From Eubacterium sp. CAG:841 (GTDB lineage: Bacteria; Bacillota; Clostridia; Oscillospirales; CAG-272): 63,634 nt of DNA. Below the pieces are notes generated by a model, which made no database searches, was not told the DNA's origin, and saw nothing but the letters and a program-made list of their open reading frames with translations. The translations under genes were made by a program, and so were the position numbers. The stretch spans positions 45,697-109,330 of the forward strand of contig FR898229.1 of NCBI GenBank assembly GCA_000437375.1. The letters are read 5' to 3'. This document shows, piece by piece, positions 8,417-14,699 of the stretch (position 1 is the stretch's first letter; every line of letters begins with the position of its first letter).

Positions 8417-9205
8417 ATGAACAAAATACAGGATTTTGAGTGCGAAAGCTGCTCAAACGAACCAACCGACAGAATAAATATACAGCGCTTTTTTGCAAAG
8501 CTCGACGAGCTTTTCTCCCGCAACGACCTTCCCGCCGCAGGCAGACTTATGGACTATTGGGAACACGATGCAAGAGCATTGGGCGATGAGCGCGGTCTGC
8601 TTGAAGTGTTGAATGAGGAAACGGGATATTTCCGCCGCACGGGCGAAAAGGAAAAAGCCGAAAAAGCAATAAGCGAAGCGCTCGCTCTCACCGAAAAGCT
8701 CGGACTTTCCGAAACCGTTTCCGGTGCTACGATATATGTAAATTGCGCCACTACCATGAAAGCCTTCGGAGAAGCGGAAAAAGCGCTTCCCTATTATGAA
8801 AAAGCCCGCCTTGTATATGAGAAAAATCTTGAAAAAGGAGATTTTATGCTCGCAGCGCTGTATAACAATACCGCGCTCGCTCTGGCTGATCTCGGCAGAA
8901 CGGCTGAAGCCGAAGAACATTTTCTGCTCGCGATAGAAACGCTCAAAGCGGGCGGATCTCATAACGGCGAGATCGCCGTGAGCTATGTAAATCTCGCTCA
9001 GCTTTATTACGGCGCCGGCATAAATGAAAAAATACCCTCCGCACTTGAAAGCGGATGGGAATATCTTTCCTCCGAAAATAATCCGCACGACGGAAACTTT
9101 GCGTTTATCTGCTCAAAATGCGCGCCGGCATACAGAGATTTCGGTCAGATACAGCGCGCCGATATTCTTTTTAATACAGCAAAGGAGATCTATGAAAGGG
9201 CTTGA
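8417..9205 (+). CDS. Tetratricopeptide-repeat protein
   Basis: A 262-residue soluble protein made of TPR helices; units are visible at GRLMDYWEHDARALGDERGL, EKALPYYEKARLVYEKNLEK and RTAEAEEHFLLAIETLKAGG. It starts at ATG 8417 with TGGAGG seven bases upstream; the ORF's earlier start lies in the preceding gene. The last 14 bases overlap the start of the DUF4037 gene, which argues for coupled translation and possibly a complex between the two products. Function unknown. Confidence 0.85.
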   Translation: MNKIQDFECESCSNEPTDRINIQRFFAKLDELFSRNDLPAAGRLMDYWEHDARALGDERGLLEVLNEETGYFRRTGEKEKAEKAISEALALTEKLGLSETVSGATIYVNCATTMKAFGEAEKALPYYEKARLVYEKNLEKGDFMLAALYNNTALALADLGRTAEAEEHFLLAIETLKAGGSHNGEIAVSYVNLAQLYYGAGINEKIPSALESGWEYLSSENNPHDGNFAFICSKCAPAYRDFGQIQRADILFNTAKEIYERA

Positions 9206-10118
9206 ACTGTCTCGCAGTTTTTTTGAAGAATACGGACGACAAATGATAGAGGACGAATTCAAAGACCAAAAGGACAGGATTGCCGCAGGACTTGTCGGTC
9301 ACGGCTCGGAATGCTTCGGCTTTGACGACGATATATCGCGCGATCACGATTTTTCGCCGTCTTTCTGCCTTTGGATAACGGATGAAGACGAACGGCGCTT
9401 CGGCTTTCATCTTTTCCGCGCATATGAAAAGCTTCCCAAAGAATACGGCGGGATATCGCCTTCAAAGAAAAGCTTTTTCGGCAGCGACGGCAAGGGCGTA
9501 TGCACAATAGAAACATTTTATAAAAATTATACGGGAAAGCCCGGAGCGCCGGAAACGCTTTACGATTGGCTCTACACTCCGTCGTTTTATCTTGCCGAAG
9601 CCACAAACGGCGAAGTCTTCTGCGATCCGCTCGGCAAATTTACGGAAATAAGAAACAAAATACTTTTCGGCATGCCCGAAGATATCCGACTGAAAAAGCT
9701 CGCCTCGTGCTGTTTTATCGCCGCTCAGGCAGGACAGTATAATTTTTCACGCTGTCTTGCTCACGGTGAAAAAGGTGCGGCGGCGCTTGCGCTTTCACGC
9801 TTCGCCGAAAAATATATCGAAGCCGCATTTCTCATAAACCGTCGCCATTGTCCTTACTATAAATGGGCTCTTCGCGCGATGAAATCGCTTGAAAAGCTCG
9901 GCGACTGCGCGGACACGCTTGACGCTTTGCTTTCGAACGGCATATCAGATGGCAAAGCTTCGGCTGAAACAGCAGAACGGCTTTGCGCCCGTATGATAAA
10001 AGAGCTTGTCTCGGAGGGACTTTGCCCGCCGTGCGGCGATTATCTTGAGCCTTACGCATATAAGCTGCGCGACAGAATATCGAGCGGCGAGCTTCGCAAT
10101 ATGCCCATAGTTATATGA
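9192..10118 (+). CDS. DUF4037 nucleotidyltransferase-like protein
   Basis: A 308-residue protein of the DUF4037 family. The N-terminal segment contains VGHGSECFGFDDDISRDHDF, which resembles the GS...DxSDxD metal-binding motif of the polymerase-beta-type nucleotidyltransferase fold. A helical C-terminal domain follows. The start is the ATG after GGAGAT inside the 3' end of the TPR gene. The pairing with a TPR partner is conserved in my recollection of this family, but no reaction is known. Minor possibility: a degenerate transferase. Confidence 0.8.
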   Translation: MKGLELSRSFFEEYGRQMIEDEFKDQKDRIAAGLVGHGSECFGFDDDISRDHDFSPSFCLWITDEDERRFGFHLFRAYEKLPKEYGGISPSKKSFFGSDGKGVCTIETFYKNYTGKPGAPETLYDWLYTPSFYLAEATNGEVFCDPLGKFTEIRNKILFGMPEDIRLKKLASCCFIAAQAGQYNFSRCLAHGEKGAAALALSRFAEKYIEAAFLINRRHCPYYKWALRAMKSLEKLGDCADTLDALLSNGISDGKASAETAERLCARMIKELVSEGLCPPCGDYLEPYAYKLRDRISSGELRNMPIVI

Positions 10119-10120
10119 AT

Positions 10121-11080
10121 TCAATCCGGCAGGGAGAAATCCTCTGTCGGATTTTTCGCTTTATATTCGCCGTTCTCTCCTTTGCAGACATAACTGCGAT
10201 ATTTTGAAAGGAAATTCGTTATCGCATACATATCTATCCATATCTGATTTACGCCGTCTTTCTGGCACGGATCGAATATAAGCTGCATTCCTACATGCAG
10301 ATGCGGAACATTTATATTGTTTACATTCTTTTTTGTACTGTATCCCGTCATACCGAGATAACCTATTACCTGCCCCGCATATACGGTTTCACCTTCTTTT
10401 ATATCGCCGCAATACGGATGATCCTTACGCAGGTGAGCATAGTAATAATACCTAAGTCCGTCAAAGGAACGTATGCCTATTCTCCATCCTCCGTACATAT
10501 TCCAACCTACGGCTTCCACATAACCTGATTCCATCGCTATTATAGGCGTACCGACGCTGCCAAGCATATCGTGACCTAAATGCTGACGCCTGTATCCGTA
10601 TGAACGCGACACACCGAAATCGTCATAATCGCTGTAATAATATCCTCCGGCAATCGGTGAAAAAGCTTTTATGCCGTATTTTTTTATAAGACTGCCGTCC
10701 CCGCCGTGAACATAATATTCGCCGAGCCATCCGGAAAGCACCGCTCCATACGCCTGCCTGTAATAAGAATAATATTTTTCTTCGTCAAAAACGGAAGGAT
10801 CTGCCGAAAGTTTTGCAAATGCGTCCGAAAGATCGCTTTTTTTATACCGTGAAAAGTCGCCTCCGTATTTTGCCCCCAAATGAGCCAAAGCGTCTATCCA
10901 GCCGACGTGGCCGTCTTTTCCGTAACCGCCGATATCAAGCGCAGCCGCATCCGAAAGCGCCTGTGCCGTCACCTTGAAATCCACCCATTTTATATAGCTT
11001 TTATTCTCTGCCCCGACATAACTTGTAAACATACAAGCCGCGACTGTAAACATCACCGCCGCCTTAAACACTTTTCCCAC
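10121..11080 (-). CDS. Exported M23-family metallopeptidase
   Basis: A 319-residue protein with an N-terminal signal sequence and a C-terminal LytM/M23 domain. Zinc ligands are visible: HLGHD (about residue 196) and HLHVG near residue 265, with the core GTPIIAMESGYVEAVGWN between. Such enzymes cut peptidoglycan cross-links; the N-terminal 150 residues are an unclassified extracellular domain. I place the start at GTG 11080, eight bases after GGAG; the longer frame begins with a TTG lacking a ribosome binding site. It ends two bases from the convergent DUF4037 stop codon. Confidence 0.85.
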   Translation of the reverse strand: MGKVFKAAVMFTVAACMFTSYVGAENKSYIKWVDFKVTAQALSDAAALDIGGYGKDGHVGWIDALAHLGAKYGGDFSRYKKSDLSDAFAKLSADPSVFDEEKYYSYYRQAYGAVLSGWLGEYYVHGGDGSLIKKYGIKAFSPIAGGYYYSDYDDFGVSRSYGYRRQHLGHDMLGSVGTPIIAMESGYVEAVGWNMYGGWRIGIRSFDGLRYYYYAHLRKDHPYCGDIKEGETVYAGQVIGYLGMTGYSTKKNVNNINVPHLHVGMQLIFDPCQKDGVNQIWIDMYAITNFLSKYRSYVCKGENGEYKAKNPTEDFSLPD

Positions 11081-11209
11081 AATATTTTCTCCGTGCGATT
11101 TTTTATTTATTTTTCCTCTTAATTTGCCGCATATACGCACAATAAACACTTTCAAAAGGCATTTTTAAGCAAAGTTTTTTCACTTTGCCGACATTTTGAA
11201 AAAAATATA

Positions 11210-11238
11210 TTGACAAATTTGTTTTTGTGTGATAATAT
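11210..11238 (+). promoter_or_regulatory. Promoter of tRNA-Lys
   Basis: TTGACA (11210-11215), 17-base spacer, TAATAT (11233-11238), about 20 bases before the tRNA. Confidence 0.85.
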
Positions 11239-11257
11239 ACTTAGGCATGAAAAAATC

Positions 11258-11330
11258 GCCCCATTAGCTCAGAAGGTAGAGCACATGACTTTTAATCATG
11301 GTGTCCGGAGTTCGACTCTCCGATGGAGAC
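11258..11330 (+). tRNA. tRNA-Lys(UUU), 3' end altered by prophage integration
   Basis: The cloverleaf is clear: acceptor GCCCCAT, D arm GCTC/GAGC, anticodon stem CATGA/TCATG with loop CTTTTAA (anticodon TTT), T arm CGGAG-TTCGACT-CTCCG. The 3' acceptor strand reads ATGGAGA then C, with no CCA. Compared with the displaced original end at 19249-19259 (ATGGAGC followed by ACCA), position 72 has changed from C to A and the discriminator from A to C. G1 is thus unpaired, and C3 faces A70 in both versions. The gene may be weak or non-functional. Confidence 0.85.
11289..11328 (+). repeat. attL: 40-bp direct repeat inside tRNA-Lys
   Basis: Forty bases, from anticodon-loop position 32 to acceptor position 71, are identical to 19215-19254. 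They mark the left junction of the prophage. Confidence 0.93.
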
Positions 11331-11353
11331 GGGCATTTTTACAGCGCAGAAAA

Positions 11354-11367
11354 AATCATGGTGTCCG
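11354..11367 (+). repeat. Partial copy of the att core in the integrase 3' end
   Basis: AATCATGGTGTCCG repeats 11294-11307 exactly, 60 bases further right, across the integrase stop codon. It could be an integrase arm site or the trace of recombination. Confidence 0.5.
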
Positions 11368-12246
11368 CTTTTTGCCTATCGAATTATCAAGCGGACTGTA
11401 TTCATCGAAGTTACGAAGGACATAAGCCGGCGCGAAATGAACGTAATGCTCAACCATCTGCAAAGATGTATGACCGAGTATGGTCTTCAGTGTGAGCATA
11501 TCGCCGGAATTGACGAGATAGCCGGTAGCAAACGTGTGCCGGAGCAGATGAGCGTGCAGACGTTCGATTCCGGTGATCTTCTTGAGCTTGCGGAACATAT
11601 TCTTGAGAGTATCGACAGTGACGGCGGATCCGTCAGCCTTGAGGAACACCTGCGGCAGATCTGACTGCGGTCTGATCTGCAGGTAAGCCTGCAGCCGTTC
11701 GGCTGCCAGAGCGCCGATAGGAACATAGCGCTGCTTGTTACCCTTGCCGGTTACGAGAGCATAGCCTTCGGCAAGGTGCAGGCAGCTTGTCCGGAGCGTT
11801 ATGACCTCTTCTCTGCGAAGTCCGCTTCCGAGCATAAGCGATAGCATGGCAGCGTTGCGCTTGCCTTCAAAGCTGTCGGGAAGCGCGGCAAACAGCTTTT
11901 CTATCTCTGCCGGAGTGAGAACGTCCTTTACGGTCGCTCTCGCTTTCGGCAGTCTGAGCTGCGTCGGAATACATTCCTTAACGCAGCCGTTATTATAAAG
12001 CCAATTCAGAAAGGCACGGAGTGCGCGGACATGATCCTGAACGGTCACGCTGTTCTTGCTTTCGTCCTCAGTCAGAGCGATGACATATTCACGACAGAGC
12101 CGAAGCGTTATCTTCCCGCACTCTATATTGCCGACAAAGGCTATAAAGCCGTCTATCGTCTGTCGGTAGTAGGTTATAGTGTGCGGCGAGGATCCTCGAC
12201 ACTTATGGTCAAGGATATAATCATCAAATGCGTTCTTTATCGTCAT
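11356..12246 (-). CDS. Tyrosine recombinase (prophage integrase)
   Basis: A 296-residue site-specific recombinase. It has an N-terminal SAM-like core-binding domain (about residues 1-90) and the catalytic domain with Arg in GLRREEVITL, Lys near TGKGNKQRYVPIG, HLLRHTFAT, LGHTSLQMVEHY with the presumed nucleophile Tyr. All six catalytic positions appear present. Its gene lies next to attL and its start overlaps the stop of rep (ATGA), so it is translated from the phage operon. It should catalyse integration at the tRNA-Lys 3' half; an excisionase is not obvious. Confidence 0.93.
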   Translation of the reverse strand: MTIKNAFDDYILDHKCRGSSPHTITYYRQTIDGFIAFVGNIECGKITLRLCREYVIALTEDESKNSVTVQDHVRALRAFLNWLYNNGCVKECIPTQLRLPKARATVKDVLTPAEIEKLFAALPDSFEGKRNAAMLSLMLGSGLRREEVITLRTSCLHLAEGYALVTGKGNKQRYVPIGALAAERLQAYLQIRPQSDLPQVFLKADGSAVTVDTLKNMFRKLKKITGIERLHAHLLRHTFATGYLVNSGDMLTLKTILGHTSLQMVEHYVHFAPAYVLRNFDEYSPLDNSIGKKRTP

Positions 12247-13106
12247 CTTCCAACCTCTGCGACTGCGTATCGCCGGAACATAAGATCCTGCTTAAGATCC
12301 GAAACATTGCCGGTGTACTCTGTCAGATCGAATACCTGCAGAGCTTCATCGAGCGAACGATATCGCTTGACGGCGAGATAGTCGTTTTCATAGTCCGGAA
12401 AAAATGCGTCTCTTATGCGTTCCTCGCGAATAATGAATTCGGCGCGCTTCAGACCTTTTGAGCAGTAATATAAATGCGCTCCAAGCTCTTTTATACTCTT
12501 TGCAAGATTTTTGCTTATGTATTTCATTACATAATTTGAAGCGGCTTCTTTGCTTCTTACAGGCTCGAGGATCGTATAGCCGAACTTGTCCGCAAACTGG
12601 ATCCAATTGAATACTTCTTGTCCCTCTCTGAGCTTATCGACTATATACTTCGGCAATTTATTCGGAAACTGAATTCTGAACGCTTCATATTCTCTCTCTG
12701 AAAGTCCTTTGATAAAGCCGTGCATGTGCCAGGCTCCGTCCTGATGTTGCTCCGGCACTAACATGTACTTGATCTGTAAGCCGTGATTATGATTGTAGTC
12801 CTTTATGAACCTTGCAAGATCCTTGCGGAATTTTTCAAGATTGTATCTGTCATACTTCTTTGGTGAAAGCGTGAGCGTTACGAAGAACTGCCAATCGTTA
12901 CACATTGCAAGCTCGAAGATCGTGCTTCTTGCCCTTGAAATGTTGTTTTCAAGCTTTTCGTCGTTTACGTTTTCCTCTTGTTTTTCCCTGTCCGGAAACT
13001 CAAAAACTTTGTCAGTTTTATACACAACGAGGCGGTAATATCCGTCCGTATATTTCTTGATTTCTGCGAAATTACTGTAAAAGTGCCGATTATCCTTGCG
13101 GTACAT
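12243..13106 (-). CDS. HUH-type rolling-circle replication initiator
   Basis: A 287-residue Rep protein. Motif 1 is FFVTLTLSP (about residue 73), the HUH metal-binding motif is WHMHGF (about residue 127), and the tyrosine motif is YVMKYISKNL (about residue 191). This arrangement fits the phage replication-protein group (REP_ORF2-G2P) that nicks the plus-strand origin and starts rolling-circle synthesis. It is the functional equivalent of M13 pII. AAGGGGG lies ten bases before the ATG. The 122-bp gap upstream and the hairpin in the zot 3' end are candidate origin elements. Confidence 0.88.
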   Translation of the reverse strand: MYRKDNRHFYSNFAEIKKYTDGYYRLVVYKTDKVFEFPDREKQEENVNDEKLENNISRARSTIFELAMCNDWQFFVTLTLSPKKYDRYNLEKFRKDLARFIKDYNHNHGLQIKYMLVPEQHQDGAWHMHGFIKGLSEREYEAFRIQFPNKLPKYIVDKLREGQEVFNWIQFADKFGYTILEPVRSKEAASNYVMKYISKNLAKSIKELGAHLYYCSKGLKRAEFIIREERIRDAFFPDYENDYLAVKRYRSLDEALQVFDLTEYTGNVSDLKQDLMFRRYAVAEVGR

Positions 13107-13228
13107 AGGTTTTTGCCCCCTTGAAAGTGTTGAATAACGCGAAAAATGATACTAAGTCAAGTTTAGTCTTTATATATTATTAGATCTAATTTCGCGTGCG
13201 CACACGCGCACACGCACGCGAGGAGCTT
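13107..13228. other. Intergenic candidate origin with palindrome and alternating Pu-Py tract
   Basis: This gap holds no gene. It contains a 12-bp palindrome ATTAGATCTAAT (13179-13190) directly followed by 28 bases of strictly alternating pyrimidine-purine (13193-13220). Its position beside rep suggests an origin or control element; this is inference. Confidence 0.4.
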
Positions 13229-14140
13229 TTATTGCAATTCTGTCGGCACTGCCGGGAGTGCCGGAGAGGGGGCTGCGCTCCCCCTCTCCGGACTCTCCCA
13301 GGAAGCTTGCCCGAACATGTCCCGTTTGCACTCTTTGCGGACATCGAGAATGTATCTCGTCTTAAGCTTGTCCCACTTCCACCGGTCAGGTACGTCATGA
13401 GTGAAGCCAAGATCATATGCTTCGCTGTAAACCTTACTGTCGTAACGTTTTGTATATGGCATCCAAAAGAAGTAGGTGTTGAAGTCGTCCTTGCCTACGT
13501 CCTTTATGTTGACTATGTCGTTTGTGACGGAGATCTCTCTCCATTTCACCTTGCCAAAAGGCAGGAACAGACAGCGGTGAAGTCCGCGAAGCTCTATCAG
13601 AGCGTTGAAACGGCCTCTGATAGGCTTTGCTATGAAGTCTGAAGCCTGTTCGGTGAAATAGCAGTGTCCCGGTATCTCTGTGTCCATCCACTGCCTGTCA
13701 AAACGTATACTGACCTGCACGTTGTTTTTTACAGCAGGGATATCGAACTTATACTGATCACAGATCTGACCTACCTCGTCGATAAAGGTAATCGAATTTC
13801 TGTCTTTGAGCTTCTCGGCGAAAAGATGTTCCGTTGTCAGCACGTCTGACATTCTTTTGTTTCTGCGGTTGCCGAGCCTGATCGGTATGTTACTGTAAAC
13901 GTGCGGCTTGCTCTTTCTTTTGTCCTTTCGGAAAGGATGAAAGAAGCAGCTTCGGCGGTACACCGCATAGGCTTTCTTATACCATTTCACGACATGCATA
14001 ACTGCCATATAGGTCTTGCCGGATCCGAGTCCGCCGATAAAACAGGTGAGGTACTCCTGCGGTATCGGCTTGCTCAGGATGATCGAAACGACAAGCCAGA
14101 CTATGAACACGCCGGCGATTATTATCAATGCGGCTTTCAT
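13229..14140 (-). CDS. Zot/pI-like morphogenesis ATPase
   Basis: A 303-residue protein with an N-terminal membrane helix (about residues 3-24), Walker A GGLGSGKT (about residue 38) and Walker B ITFIDEVGQ (about residue 113). This P-loop type is the Zot/gpI family of filamentous phages, which assembles the virion at the inner membrane and powers extrusion of ssDNA. The membrane helix is N-terminal, whereas in M13 pI it follows the ATPase. The gene begins at the stop codon of the preceding gene (shared base). Its last about 15 codons lie under a strong hairpin (13255-13297). Confidence 0.9.
   Translation of the reverse strand: MKAALIIIAGVFIVWLVVSIILSKPIPQEYLTCFIGGLGSGKTYMAVMHVVKWYKKAYAVYRRSCFFHPFRKDKRKSKPHVYSNIPIRLGNRRNKRMSDVLTTEHLFAEKLKDRNSITFIDEVGQICDQYKFDIPAVKNNVQVSIRFDRQWMDTEIPGHCYFTEQASDFIAKPIRGRFNALIELRGLHRCLFLPFGKVKWREISVTNDIVNIKDVGKDDFNTYFFWMPYTKRYDSKVYSEAYDLGFTHDVPDRWKWDKLKTRYILDVRKECKRDMFGQASWESPERGSAAPSPALPAVPTELQ
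13255..13297. other. Long hairpin at the zot 3' end (candidate packaging signal)
   Basis: A perfect 12-bp stem, CCGGAGAGGGGG (13261-13272) with its complement (13280-13291), closes a seven-base loop. Outside a one-base bulge the stem extends through GAGT/ACTC. No T-run follows on either strand, so it is not a normal terminator. Confidence 0.5.
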
Positions 14141-14694
14141 CAGTAGCTGTACACCTCGCCTTCATAGATGTGGCGGATCTTCAAACGCTCGAAATAGTTG
14201 TGCAGAAACAACTTGTTTTCGTCAGATATACCGTAAGACTCGGCAGCGTCCTCAAGATTGTACATAAGGAACGACAGGTGCTGATAGCTCCAAGCAGAGT
14301 TCGGATCGTCCAAGAAGGCTTTGAAGCTCTTAAGGTTGAACTTTGTCCAAGTCTTCTTGAGGAAACTGTAATTTGCATTTATGTAGGCAAGCGAACTATC
14401 GTAAATCGCTTGGATCTTGGTAAGGTCATCTTCCGTTTGCTGTTCCGTTGAGAACGGCGAAAAAAGATTGTAAACGCTTGCAACGACTTTGTTTAACACA
14501 TTGGTAACATTGCCGCCGAACTTTATCACGCGGGCAAAGCTCATGCTGAGAAGCCCGGCATTTATATCACGGCATTCCGTAAGGTCAAGCTGCGGAGAAG
14601 TGGCATCGAACGTGTAATCATAGGAGGAAGCAAAGCCGAACAATACGGCAAGAATCACGCAACCTATAAGGAAAAAACAAAGCGCTTTATTCAT
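14140..14694 (-). CDS. Prophage membrane protein in the pVI position
   Basis: A 184-residue protein with an N-terminal hydrophobic segment (LCFFLIGCVILAVLFGFA) acting as signal or anchor, then a helical acidic domain. No family recognised. It lies between the adsorption-like gene and zot, where Ff phages encode the minor coat protein pVI, and it is coupled to both neighbours. That role is inferred from order only. The first in-frame TTG overlaps the previous stop; I chose ATG 14694 because AAAGGCGG is about nine bases upstream. Confidence 0.65.
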   Translation of the reverse strand: MNKALCFFLIGCVILAVLFGFASSYDYTFDATSPQLDLTECRDINAGLLSMSFARVIKFGGNVTNVLNKVVASVYNLFSPFSTEQQTEDDLTKIQAIYDSSLAYINANYSFLKKTWTKFNLKSFKAFLDDPNSAWSYQHLSFLMYNLEDAAESYGISDENKLFLHNYFERLKIRHIYEGEVYSY

Positions 14695-14699
14695 AAAGA

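Noticed and set aside
13193..13220. Simple-sequence contamination or low-quality tract
   Set aside because: It lies in a phage gap between two intact coupled gene groups and shows no sign of a breakpoint; kept as a possible functional tract.
13255..13297. Terminator of the phage late operon
   Set aside because: No T-run follows on either strand, and rep and int lie downstream without another promoter that I can see.
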